From Faecalicatena sp. Marseille-Q4148 (GTDB taxonomy: Bacteria > Bacillota > Clostridia > Lachnospirales > Lachnospiraceae), in assembly GCA_018228665.1 (NCBI GenBank), contig CP073692.1, forward strand, positions 1,748,046 through 1,812,045: 64,000 nucleotides of DNA. Direction: 5' to 3'. The position numbers and the translations under genes were made by a program. The notes under the pieces are model-generated. The model was not told the origin of the DNA and did not search any database. It saw nothing but the letters and a program-made list of their open reading frames with translations. Positions within the stretch are counted from its first letter, which is position 1. Every line of letters starts with the position of its first letter. This document shows, piece by piece, positions 9,057-17,148 of the stretch.

Positions 9057-9851
9057 CTACAGGTTTCTGGAAACATCAGCGCATGCCTTCATTGCTTCGA
9101 TCAGCGCGCTTCTAAATCCTCTTTCTTCCAATACGCGAACAGCCTCGATTGTCGTTCCTGCCGGTGAACATACCATATCTTTTAATTCTCCCGGATGCTT
9201 GCCAAGTTCCAGAACCATCTTGGCACTTCCAAGAACTGCCTGTGCTGCGAATTTGTATGCCTGTGGTCTCGGCATTCCTTCACTCACTGCTGCATCTGCC
9301 ATTGCCTCAATCATCATAAACACATAAGCCGGTGCGCTTCCGCTGACTGCCACAACTGCATCAATCAGACGTTCCGGAACAAATTCTGTCTTTCCAAAAC
9401 AGTTTAAAATCTCATATGCATATTCCTGTTCTTCTTTCGTAACAGCCTCATTCACACACGCAGCTGTCATACCTTCCAGCACCATTGCAGGTGTGTTTGG
9501 CATTGTACGGACAAGCTTTACTTTCTTGCCAAATTTTTCTTCCAGCCATGCAAGTGTCTTGCCCGGAGCAATGGTAATCATCAGTTGATCTTCCCGCACC
9601 AGATCTTTTACCTCTGTAATTACTGCTTCATAAAACTGTGGTTTTACCGCAAGCACTACAACATCTGCTTTTTCTACCACTTCTTTGTTATTCTCTGTTG
9701 TGACAATGCCGTATGCCGCTTCCACTTTCTGTCTTCCGACAGGTGATAAATCTGAACCGATGATCTCTGAAGCTTTGATCATTCCATTTTTCACGATACC
9801 ACCCATAATCGCGCCGGCCATATTTCCACATCCAATAAATCCTAATTTCAT
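9057..9851 (-). CDS. proC: Pyrroline-5-carboxylate reductase
   Basis: Last step of proline synthesis: reduces pyrroline-5-carboxylate with NAD(P)H. The 264 residues begin with the Rossmann motif GFIGCGNMAGAIMGG and have VRTMPNTPAMV around residue 115. The ProC signature follows near residue 210 and on: KHPGELKDMVCSPAGTTIEAV. The ATG follows AGGAGGAAAG. It is the first gene of the proC-tetR operon. Confidence 0.94.
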   Translation of the reverse strand: MKLGFIGCGNMAGAIMGGIVKNGMIKASEIIGSDLSPVGRQKVEAAYGIVTTENNKEVVEKADVVVLAVKPQFYEAVITEVKDLVREDQLMITIAPGKTLAWLEEKFGKKVKLVRTMPNTPAMVLEGMTAACVNEAVTKEEQEYAYEILNCFGKTEFVPERLIDAVVAVSGSAPAYVFMMIEAMADAAVSEGMPRPQAYKFAAQAVLGSAKMVLELGKHPGELKDMVCSPAGTTIEAVRVLEERGFRSALIEAMKACADVSRNL

Positions 9852-9874
9852 TTTCTTTCCTCCTGACTGAAAGT

Positions 9875-9921
9875 TTTTGTACTATAGTACAAAATGTAGC
9901 ACCCCGGAAAGCATTTGTCAA
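9875..9921 (-). promoter_or_regulatory. proC promoter with overlapping 20-bp palindromic operator
   Basis: On the minus strand TTGACA, a 17-base spacer and TACATT form a good promoter (9893-9921). Directly at the expected start of transcription lies a perfect palindrome, TTTTGTACTA and its complement (9875-9894). That position is classic for a repressor; the cotranscribed TetR protein is the obvious candidate. Confidence 0.7.
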
Positions 9922-9999
9922 TGCTTCTCAAAAGAGGATTTGAAGAATCCGGCCGTTTTTTTGCACGATTTATTTTTTCTTTTCATCCTGCCTTGCTTT

Positions 10000-10049
10000 T
10001 ATAGTACAAGTTTGATACTCTTATCTTGTATCAATTATTATACTATAAT
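10000..10049 (+). promoter_or_regulatory. Promoter region of the CBM9-like gene with inverted repeat
   Basis: TTGATA (10012-10017), an 18-base gap and TATTAT form a possible promoter. TTGATAC and GTATCAA (10012-10034, nine-base spacer) make an inverted repeat over it. TATAGTACAA (10000-10009) repeats half of the proC palindrome, so the two divergent promoters may share a regulator. Confidence 0.45.
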
Positions 10050-10059
10050 GAGGTAACAT

Positions 10060-10668
10060 ATGCAGTACAAAGTTAAAATTATATCATCAAAACAAGAATT
10101 GCATACCTGTTCCCGTTTCGAAGTCAGCCATGGACTGTGGGGAACAGATACATTTCCCCAGACATACGGATATCTTGGATTTGTTCCGGGCGAGGGATTT
10201 TATCTCTCAATGACCTGTCTCGAGAAAGATCCTTACACCGCATGTCACGTTCAGCAGGGTTCTGTCTGCAAAGACAGCGCTATGGAATTCTTCCTTCAGT
10301 GTTTTGAGGCGAAAGAAAATCCTGACATTTATCTGAACATCGAATTTAACTCTGCGGGAATCATGCACGCCAAGTACGGCAGCAGCCGTTCAGGCCGCAC
10401 ACCTCTTCCGTTGGAAGGCGAGGACGCACTTGTCTGGGCAAGCCACAAAGAAGATGACAGCTGGAGCGAAGAAGTATTTCTTCCACTTTCACTTCTTGAG
10501 AAGCTTTATCCAGGAATCACATTTGAACAGGGAAGCCGTTTCCGGTGTAATTTTTATAAGATTTCTGAGACACCGGCTATTGAGCATTATGCTGCTTACG
10601 CACCGCTTCCGGTTCCGAAACCTGATTTTCATTTACCGGAATTTTTTGCTGAAGCAATTCTGGTATAA
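10060..10668 (+). CDS. Carbohydrate-binding family 9-like domain protein
   Basis: A 202-residue cytoplasmic protein (no signal peptide) that resembles stand-alone CBM9/DOMON-like beta-sandwich domains of Firmicutes. Supporting segments are YLGFVPGEGFYLSMTCLEKDP (about 44-64), YLNIEFNSAGIMHAKYGSSR (about 90-110) and the C-terminal FRCNFYKISETPAIEHYAAYAPLPVPKPDFHLPEFF with conserved aromatic and proline positions. It starts after a GAGG site and ends 29 bases before nagB. The sugar-binding role is inferred from fold memory; no enzymatic residues are seen. Confidence 0.65.
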   Translation: MQYKVKIISSKQELHTCSRFEVSHGLWGTDTFPQTYGYLGFVPGEGFYLSMTCLEKDPYTACHVQQGSVCKDSAMEFFLQCFEAKENPDIYLNIEFNSAGIMHAKYGSSRSGRTPLPLEGEDALVWASHKEDDSWSEEVFLPLSLLEKLYPGITFEQGSRFRCNFYKISETPAIEHYAAYAPLPVPKPDFHLPEFFAEAILV

Positions 10669-10697
10669 AATATTTTTCAAGAAAGGGGCATTTTATT

Positions 10698-11429
10698 ATG
10701 CGCATTATTGTAACAAAAGACTATGAAGACATGAGTAAAAAAGCTGCTGCGATCATCGCTGCACAAGTTGCTGAGAAACCGGACTGTGTTCTTGGACTTG
10801 CAACTGGTTCCACTCCGATCGGAACATATAAAAATCTGGTAGAATGGTATGAGAACGGAAGTCTTGACTTCTCTCAGGTAAGAACAGTCAACCTGGACGA
10901 ATACAGAGGTCTTCCACGCGACAACGACCAGAGCTACTATTACTTCATGCATGACAATTTATTCAACCATGTCAATATTGATGAAGCTAACACAAACGTA
11001 CCGGATGGTACAAATCCAGATGCTGACGCAGAATGTGCACGCTATGAAGCACTGATCGCTTCTTACGGCGGACAGGATCTTCAGCTTCTTGGACTTGGAC
11101 ATAATGGTCATATCGGATTCAATGAACCGGCTCAGGAATTCGATAAGACAACACACTGTGTAGACCTTCAGGAAAGCACAATCGAAGCTAACAAGCGTTT
11201 CTTCGCCTCTGCAGATGATGTTCCGAAACAGGCATATACAATGGGAATCGGCACAATCATGAAAGCAAAGAAAATCCTCGTTGTTGCAAATGGTGAAGGC
11301 AAAGCTGATATCGTTGCAAAAGCATTTTTCGGACCAGTAACACCAGAAGTTCCGGCTTCTATCCTGCAGTTCCATCCAAATGTGACAATCGTTGTTGACG
11401 AGGCTGCCGCTTCTAAACTTCCAAGATAA
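10698..11429 (+). CDS. nagB: Glucosamine-6-phosphate deaminase
   Basis: Converts glucosamine-6-phosphate to fructose-6-phosphate and ammonia. The 243 residues contain the phosphate loop LGLATGSTPIGTY (about 32-44), VNLDEYRG with the general-base Asp, and LGLGHNGHIGFNEP with the catalytic Asp/His/Glu region near 133-146. The start follows AAGAAAGGGG. With nagA downstream it completes the route from sialic acid and GlcNAc to glycolysis. Confidence 0.95.
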   Translation: MRIIVTKDYEDMSKKAAAIIAAQVAEKPDCVLGLATGSTPIGTYKNLVEWYENGSLDFSQVRTVNLDEYRGLPRDNDQSYYYFMHDNLFNHVNIDEANTNVPDGTNPDADAECARYEALIASYGGQDLQLLGLGHNGHIGFNEPAQEFDKTTHCVDLQESTIEANKRFFASADDVPKQAYTMGIGTIMKAKKILVVANGEGKADIVAKAFFGPVTPEVPASILQFHPNVTIVVDEAAASKLPR

Positions 11430-11448
11430 TTTATACACAATTTCAATG

Positions 11449-11476
11449 GGACGTAGGCCTTCTCAGGTGTACGTCC
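11449..11476 (+). terminator. Hairpin between nagB and nagA
   Basis: GGACGTA pairs with TACGTCC, with further inner pairs (CCT/AGG), and is followed by TGTGTTTTATC. The T-run is weak. It may be a partial terminator or an mRNA-stabilising hairpin that sets the nagB:nagA ratio. Confidence 0.5.
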
Positions 11477-11539
11477 TGTGTTTTATCAGCATAGGAGTTC
11501 ATCTGAACACCAGATTTTCATCAAAAGGAGAAGACAATC

Positions 11540-12655
11540 ATGATTATTAAAAATGTAAATGTATACGGAGAAGACAGAACATTCGCTCCGGGAGAAGTAA
11601 TTATCGAAGACGGTCTCTTTGCCGCTTCTGCTTCCGATGAGAGTGAAATCATCGACGGCGAAGGCTGCTATGCCATTCCGGGACTCATTGACATTCATTT
11701 CCACGGATGTATGGGATACGATTCCTGTGACGGAACTCAGGAAGCCCTGGAAAAAATCGCAGAATACGAAGCTTCTGTCGGCGTAACGACCATCTGCCCT
11801 GCAACAATGACACTTCCGGTAGATACTCTGGAAGAAATCCTGAAAAATGCTGCTGATTATAAAAATGAATCCGGCGCAAGACTGGTTGGTCTGAATATGG
11901 AAGGACCATTCATCAGTCCGGAAAAGAAAGGCGCACAGGACGAGCACTACATTGTATCCTGTGATGCTAATATCTACAGACGATTCCAAAATGCTGCAAA
12001 CGGACTTGTGAAATTCGTCGGAATTGCTCCGGAACGTGATGTGGAAGGCGCTGTAAAATTCATCCGGGAAGTAAAAGATGAAGTCACAGTATCTCTCGCA
12101 CATACAAACGCAGATTACGATGCTGCAAAAGCAGCCTATGATGCCGGCGCAAGACATGCCGTTCATCTCTACAATGCAATGCCTGCATTTTCCCACCGTG
12201 CACCTGGCGTAATCGGCGCTGCCCACGACTGCAAAGAATGTATGGTAGAACTGATCTGTGACGGTGTACACATCCATCCTTCTGTTGTCCGCGCTACATT
12301 CGATATGTTCGGCGCTGACCGCATCTGCATGATCAGCGACAGTATGAGAGCAACAGGAATGCCGGACGGCCGCTATACTCTTGGCGGATTAGATGTAGAC
12401 GTTGTCGGAAACCGTGCAACGCTTACTTCTAACGGCGCTCTTGCCGGTTCCGCAACAAACCTCGCTGACTGCATGCGTGTTGCTGTGAAAGATATGCATA
12501 TCCCACTGGAAGATGTAGTTGGCTGCGTAACGATCAATCCTGCCAAAGCGCTGAAATTAGATGACCGCTATGGAAGTATTGCACCAGGTAAGATCGGTAA
12601 TCTTGTGCTTCTTGACAAAGATCTGAATTTAAAGAAAGTCATTATCAACGGTTAA
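11540..12655 (+). CDS. nagA: N-acetylglucosamine-6-phosphate deacetylase
   Basis: Removes the acetyl group from GlcNAc-6-phosphate, the product of NanE. The 371-residue amidohydrolase barrel shows GLIDIHFHGCMG (metal HxH, about 52-63), NMEGPFISPEKKGAQ (metal glutamate, about 120), SLAHTNADY, HAVHLYNAMPAFSHRAPG, ICDGVHIHP and the catalytic aspartate in MISDSMRATGMPDG. The ATG follows AAAGGAG. Its last 11 bases overlap the convergent HAD gene. Confidence 0.95.
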   Translation: MIIKNVNVYGEDRTFAPGEVIIEDGLFAASASDESEIIDGEGCYAIPGLIDIHFHGCMGYDSCDGTQEALEKIAEYEASVGVTTICPATMTLPVDTLEEILKNAADYKNESGARLVGLNMEGPFISPEKKGAQDEHYIVSCDANIYRRFQNAANGLVKFVGIAPERDVEGAVKFIREVKDEVTVSLAHTNADYDAAKAAYDAGARHAVHLYNAMPAFSHRAPGVIGAAHDCKECMVELICDGVHIHPSVVRATFDMFGADRICMISDSMRATGMPDGRYTLGGLDVDVVGNRATLTSNGALAGSATNLADCMRVAVKDMHIPLEDVVGCVTINPAKALKLDDRYGSIAPGKIGNLVLLDKDLNLKKVIING

Positions 12656-13304
12656 TTCGCCGTTTCAACATTCCGATTGCTTCGTGAAGTGACCGAAACA
12701 CATAATCTGCAAGCTGACGCACCGGTTCCTCCGGCTCTACAAGATCCGGAACCATACAGGTACAAAGTCCTGCTGCATGAGCAGAACAGACTCCTGCCGG
12801 TGCGTCTTCGAATGCAGTACACTGCTTTGGCAAAAGTCCAATCTGTTCACAGGCACGCACATACACCTCCGGATCCGGTTTGCTGTGCGTCACCATATCT
12901 CCAAATACAAATCCGTCAAAATATTCATAAAGCCCTGCATCTTTTAAAAGCTGTTCCGCATAAGCGCGTCTCGAAGATGTTGCAAGGGCAATCTTAAATC
13001 CGTTTTGCTTTCCGTATTCCAGCAATTCTCTGGCGCCCGGTTTGATTTCTACTCCTTCGGTCTCTGCAATTTCGTAAAATCTTCTTCGTGTTCGTTCAGA
13101 GAATTCTTCTACCGGAAAGTCCTCACGGATGTTCTCCCGAAAATATACTGCCCGCCGTTCTCTATTAAAACCAATCGTACGGAAAATATGCTCGCCCATA
13201 TCCGGAATTCCCAAATCCTTTCCTACATCATCCCAGGATTGTTTCACAATACGTTCTGTATCAAAAATCAAACCATCCATATCAAATACAAGTCCTTGCT
13301 CCAT
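12645..13304 (-). CDS. HAD family hydrolase, beta-phosphoglucomutase-like
   Basis: Cytoplasmic sugar-phosphatase or phosphomutase of 219 residues. Motif I is VFDMDGLIFDTE at the N-terminus, motif II is LATSSRRA near residue 107, and KPDPEVY with AFEDAPAGVCSAHAAG provides motifs III and IV. A helical cap lies between motifs I and II. Start 13304 is chosen because GGGAGG precedes it; an upstream ATG has no site. The gene converges on nagA with an 11-base overlap. The substrate cannot be told from the sequence. Confidence 0.85.
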   Translation of the reverse strand: MEQGLVFDMDGLIFDTERIVKQSWDDVGKDLGIPDMGEHIFRTIGFNRERRAVYFRENIREDFPVEEFSERTRRRFYEIAETEGVEIKPGARELLEYGKQNGFKIALATSSRRAYAEQLLKDAGLYEYFDGFVFGDMVTHSKPDPEVYVRACEQIGLLPKQCTAFEDAPAGVCSAHAAGLCTCMVPDLVEPEEPVRQLADYVFRSLHEAIGMLKRRINR

Positions 13305-13333
13305 TTTTTCCTCCCACAAATAAATAACTATGA

Positions 13334-13362
13334 CCAAAAAGACGGAAGCCTCTGCTTCCGCC
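13334..13362 (-). terminator. Intrinsic terminator
   Basis: CGGAAGC-CTCT-GCTTCCG with a following minus-strand TCTTTTTGG. It ends the small gene at 13374. Confidence 0.85.
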
Positions 13363-13373
13363 TCTTCTATCTT

Positions 13374-13553
13374 CTAATCTTTCTGCTCTGCTTCAAAATC
13401 AATCCCTCTTCCGGTACAATCATTCAAATATGTTACCGCGTCTTCCAGTTTCTCCAGGACTGCCTGGCGTTCTTCCCACTCATCGCCCCGCATATCTCTT
13501 GCCACAAGACAATTCTTTACATGTTTTAATTCTCTGATCAACTTCTCATTCAT
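13374..13553 (-). CDS. Small hypothetical protein, charged helical
   Basis: A 59-residue protein starting MNEKLIRELKHVKNCL, placed at 13553 because AGGAGG stands eight bases upstream; the earlier in-frame ATG overlaps that site. It is charged and probably helical throughout, with two cysteines (in KNCL and NDC). It has its own terminator. I do not recognise a family. The clear ribosome site and terminator argue that it is expressed. Confidence 0.6.
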   Translation of the reverse strand: MNEKLIRELKHVKNCLVARDMRGDEWEERQAVLEKLEDAVTYLNDCTGRGIDFEAEQKD

Positions 13554-13650
13554 ATGATCGCCTCCTGTCAAAACTTGGATTGCTTTTTTATATTTTAGCA
13601 GATTCTCTGCCGTTTTTCAACGCAAACTGTCAGATAATTTATACAAATCA

Positions 13651-14358
13651 TCAAAGAATTCCATTTAATTTTGTCATTGCACGCGGAATAGAATCCTTCG
13701 CATTTTTCCACGGTTCATCTTTAAAGCGATAGTCAAATTTATCAATAAACCAGCTCACATCCTCTTTTACCCGCTTCATATTCTCAAGATACAGCGCATT
13801 TAGATCTTTCATAAACTGCTGAAGCATCTCTCCTCCAAGCTGTGCCGGAGCCATTTCTGCCAGCATCCGGTAGTGCTCCGTACAGAAGCCTTTTGATTTC
13901 CGAAATAATTCCCGAAATGCCTCCTCTTTCTTATAGAGATAAAAAATAGTCACAAGATAACGCTCAAACATCGCATTAATCTTATCGCACACAAAACAGG
14001 AGTGATCCAAAAACTCAAGATAGGATGTTAATTCGGACGGTTCTGCTTTCTTCTTAAAGAAAGATGCCTGCTTTACCGGCGCTTCCTGACGCTTCTCAAT
14101 CTCACCAATGATATGTTCCATATGGGTTTTGATCATCCATGCCAGTCCAAGCCGGTCTTCTCCTTCATAAAGCATTTTCATATGCCGCTCGCAAAAACCA
14201 ACCCGGTTACTTTCCATCCGCCTTTCTTCTACCATATAACCTGACATGGTAAATCGAAGCGCATCCTGCTCAATTGACCGATACATGGAACAGACCGGAC
14301 ATTCACAATCCTCCTGAAATGCATCGTGTACCGGTATCGTATATAATTTTTCCTTCAT
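13651..14358 (-). CDS. DUF6062 family cysteine-motif protein
   Basis: A 235-residue cytoplasmic protein of a family common in Lachnospiraceae (DUF6062 from memory). It begins with a CxxC motif (CECPVCSMY, about 18-26), then FCERHMKML near 55, DHSCFVCDKI near 125 and FCTEHYRML near 162. This regular Cys/His pattern suggests bound metal ions. It starts 17 bases after the sugar-epimerase-like gene and is probably cotranscribed with it. The function is unknown. Confidence 0.75.
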   Translation of the reverse strand: MKEKLYTIPVHDAFQEDCECPVCSMYRSIEQDALRFTMSGYMVEERRMESNRVGFCERHMKMLYEGEDRLGLAWMIKTHMEHIIGEIEKRQEAPVKQASFFKKKAEPSELTSYLEFLDHSCFVCDKINAMFERYLVTIFYLYKKEEAFRELFRKSKGFCTEHYRMLAEMAPAQLGGEMLQQFMKDLNALYLENMKRVKEDVSWFIDKFDYRFKDEPWKNAKDSIPRAMTKLNGIL

Positions 14359-14375
14359 AGCTATCGTTTTCCTTT

Positions 14376-15320
14376 TTATTTCTTTCTTCTCTGCTGACGT
14401 TTCTCTGTAATCATTTCCGTCAGACGAACTCCCGCTTCATAACTTCTTCGCAGAAATTCATCCTGATCATCATAGCCATTTAATTCCATCACAATTGGAA
14501 GTTCATATGAAGATGCCGCAAGCACTTCTGCTGCTTCCTCCCAGTCAATGGTTCCTTCTCCCGGAATCCAGTGCAGATCACAGCTTCCTGCCATATCTTC
14601 ATGATCTGTAAGATCAATGCGGGGACCTCCCAGATTATCATTCAAATGAACGCTGAAAATCCTGTCCTGATAGCGTCTGCCAAACTCTGCCTGCCGCTCA
14701 TTTAAAATGATATGAGTATGTCCCGTATCCCAGCAAATGCCAAGATACTCTTTGTCATATCGTTCAAACAGCCGGTCAAACTCCTCATACTGCAGTTCTG
14801 CCGGCGCTTCCAGCATCGTTTCCAGACAGATCCGAATCCCCCGCTCCCTTGCATACGGTTCCAATTCGTCCAGGGACCGAAACGCCTGCTGATAAAATGT
14901 TTCTTCACTTCCGGGTTGCTCCTGAAAAGTCATATAAGGAACATACATATGAATCACAATTTCTGTCGCTCCAAGCACCTGCGCCAGATCCAGACGATTC
15001 TTAATAAGTTCCACACCTGCTCTTCTGCTGTATTCATTGGCAGATGTAAAATCCTTTCGACTCTCTGCATCTTTACGAATCGCAGAACGAATGCGGCTTC
15101 CCTTGGATGCATGAAGGGATTTTGCCTTCAATCCGTATTCATCAAACCAGCTCTTAATCAATTCCATCTCTGCGTGGGAATAATAATAATCTCCATCCCA
15201 CTCATGACACCAGTGTATATGCGTAAATCCTGCTTTTGCAATCTTCTCCAGTGTTGCTTTCACATCACAAAGTCTTGTCCCTTGTCCCCCGAAATCAGAG
15301 GCAAATCCTATTTCTGTCAC
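14376..15320 (-). CDS. Sugar phosphate isomerase/epimerase family protein (TIM barrel)
   Basis: A 314-residue AP-endonuclease-2-type TIM barrel, as found in xylose-isomerase-like epimerases. Family landmarks are FTHIHWCHEWDGDYYYS (about 32-48), IRICLETMLEAP near 165, with the metal glutamate, YLGICWDTGHTHI near 196 (Asp and His ligands), SVHLNDNLGG near 225 and PIVMELNGY near 280. There is no signal peptide. It is upstream of the DUF6062 gene. The substrate is not evident. Confidence 0.85.
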   Translation of the reverse strand: MTEIGFASDFGGQGTRLCDVKATLEKIAKAGFTHIHWCHEWDGDYYYSHAEMELIKSWFDEYGLKAKSLHASKGSRIRSAIRKDAESRKDFTSANEYSRRAGVELIKNRLDLAQVLGATEIVIHMYVPYMTFQEQPGSEETFYQQAFRSLDELEPYARERGIRICLETMLEAPAELQYEEFDRLFERYDKEYLGICWDTGHTHIILNERQAEFGRRYQDRIFSVHLNDNLGGPRIDLTDHEDMAGSCDLHWIPGEGTIDWEEAAEVLAASSYELPIVMELNGYDDQDEFLRRSYEAGVRLTEMITEKRQQRRKK

Positions 15321-15369
15321 AGCGCTTTCCTCCTGTCTTTATTTCCGGTATTTCTACGCTTATTCAAAA

Positions 15370-16293
15370 TTATCCTACTACCCGATATTCCACAAGCTTC
15401 CAGTCCAGTACTTTCCGTTCCAGCATTACCTGCACCCGTTCTTTCTTTGGCACCAGCGTTTTTCCATTGCTCTTCAGCTGGTAAACGGTCAGTTCCGCCG
15501 GAAGATATTCTATCTGTCCCTCTTTCTGATACTCTGAAAATTGTACCTCACCAATCGAATAATCTACTACTTTCTCACAGTTTTTCAGAACTTTTTTCAC
15601 ATCTGCAACATGAAATGTCTGAACCTCTTTCTCGTCTTTTGCATATTGTATCATTCCAATCTGAACAGAAAGCTCACCGAGAACTTCTTCATATTCCACC
15701 GGAATATCTAGCTCTTGAAAACGTTTTCTCATCTTTTCTGCCAAAGCCTTCTCCGATTCCGCCCGCTTCTCATGAAGCTTTTTCGCTCTTAATAAGAGCA
15801 GATAGGTAATAATCCCAACCGGAACAGACACAAGCAACAGTGAAATGATAAAATATTTTATTCGAACCGGAAGTGATCCGCCCATTCCAAATAGTGACCC
15901 AAAAACAATCGCTGCCGCAATCACGGCTGCTTCCGATGCAATTCTTACATACCGGTTCGGCATCCCGTCAAAGTTATCAAGACGGCAGTATGTATTTACA
16001 ATCCCATCTTTCACAATGTAACTGCTTCTTACCTGTTCTGTTCTCTTATATAATGTATGTCCAAATCGAACAATTCTCTTTTCTATTTTCTCATTTCCTG
16101 TGAAAATAGACATATCTTCCGCTTTTTCTTCCCGGAAGTCATTTCCCGTAACCTGTTCTGTTACATCCATTTCCTCTTTCCCAAGCCGGCGATCCCGCAT
16201 CGTATAGAGATGATTCAGACGATGTTCCGCGTCCTGGATATCATCCCCGTTCTTCCAGAAGTTTTCGTATTCTTTTTGAAATCTTTGTATCAT
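15370..16293 (-). CDS. Hypothetical membrane protein with two helices
   Basis: A 307-residue protein with a charged N-terminal half, a pair of transmembrane helices (about residues 128-146 and 152-170) and a charged C-terminal domain of about 130 residues with a coiled stretch right after the second helix (KKLHEKRAESEKALAEKMRKR). I do not recognise a family. Its start is six bases after the stop of the SseB-like gene, so both are probably in one operon. It could be a sensor or scaffold; no catalytic motif is visible. Confidence 0.6.
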   Translation of the reverse strand: MIQRFQKEYENFWKNGDDIQDAEHRLNHLYTMRDRRLGKEEMDVTEQVTGNDFREEKAEDMSIFTGNEKIEKRIVRFGHTLYKRTEQVRSSYIVKDGIVNTYCRLDNFDGMPNRYVRIASEAAVIAAAIVFGSLFGMGGSLPVRIKYFIISLLLVSVPVGIITYLLLLRAKKLHEKRAESEKALAEKMRKRFQELDIPVEYEEVLGELSVQIGMIQYAKDEKEVQTFHVADVKKVLKNCEKVVDYSIGEVQFSEYQKEGQIEYLPAELTVYQLKSNGKTLVPKKERVQVMLERKVLDWKLVEYRVVG

Positions 16294-16299
16294 AATGTA

Positions 16300-17100
16300 T
16301 TATTCCTCAACTTTTTGAAATCTTTCGAGTAATTCCGGAATCTGTTCCCGCTTCAGCACGAGATTTACTCCAAATGGATTCAATGTATAACCTATGCTGT
16401 CTTTTGAAAGATATTTATCCAAATCTTCAAATTTCACCTTGCGGATCTGGAGTTTTTTCCCTTTCAGAAATCGTTGAAGCTCCGGTCCGTCTGTGAAAAT
16501 CGGCTGCAGCATCTGGTCGCTTCCATCTTTCAAATATGGGAAACGAATTGTCTTCTTCTCAGGATCTCCCTCCTCTTCTACCACATCAATCGGGAAGAGG
16601 TAAGAGGAACGCACAAGATTCACGCACATTTCCTCCTCAAGCTCTGCCAGTTTTTCCAAATTTCTGTCCTGAATCGGTCTTCGCAATTCCTGAACAAAAT
16701 ATACTGTAGATAAGTGCAGCTGCGGATTTAACAGCGGACGCTTTTCTTCCGGAACTTTGGAGTAGTCCACCACATTTACGATTTCTCTGATCTCAGCTTC
16801 ACTGCACACTTCTCCTTCGTGCAGGACAATCGAATTCACCCCGATCGTCAGCAAACTGATAAGAAACTGCAGCCGATGCGGCACTGCAATTTCAGCCATA
16901 TTAAAACTGTATTTTTCCTCTTCATACGGCTTTGTAAACTCTGCAAGAGTTCCTGTCTCTGTAAACATATGTACCTGATCATTAAAACTTTCCGGATCAC
17001 AGATTACAAACGGCAAATGTGTCGCCTGACAAAACGGCACATATAAATGCTGCTTCTCCTGCATTTTCTTAATAAATTCTTTTCTTTCCTGTACTGTCAT
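16300..17100 (-). CDS. SseB-domain-like protein
   Basis: A 266-residue cytoplasmic protein. The C-terminal half fits the SseB N-terminal domain seen in many Firmicutes: SSYLFPIDV, then RFPYLKDGSDQMLQPIFTD, a short ELQRFL helix, and NPFGVNLVLKREQIPELL at the end. The N-terminal half is less familiar. The next gene, a two-helix membrane protein, starts within six bases. The role is unknown; SseB-type domains are often found near secretion or immunity genes but are also common as orphans. Confidence 0.65.
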   Translation of the reverse strand: MTVQERKEFIKKMQEKQHLYVPFCQATHLPFVICDPESFNDQVHMFTETGTLAEFTKPYEEEKYSFNMAEIAVPHRLQFLISLLTIGVNSIVLHEGEVCSEAEIREIVNVVDYSKVPEEKRPLLNPQLHLSTVYFVQELRRPIQDRNLEKLAELEEEMCVNLVRSSYLFPIDVVEEEGDPEKKTIRFPYLKDGSDQMLQPIFTDGPELQRFLKGKKLQIRKVKFEDLDKYLSKDSIGYTLNPFGVNLVLKREQIPELLERFQKVEE

Positions 17101-17148
17101 ATTTTTCTTCCTCTTTCTATATAAATTTATTATTCTGCATAGAGAATT

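Noticed and set aside
11486-12277. 263-codon minus-strand frame opposite nagA
   Set aside because: It lies antisense to nagA, whose catalytic motifs are all present, and shows no family pattern.
14712-15809. 365-codon plus-strand frame
   Set aside because: It is the antisense shadow of the TIM-barrel epimerase and the two-helix protein; its Ser/Leu/Pro-rich composition is typical of a shadow frame.
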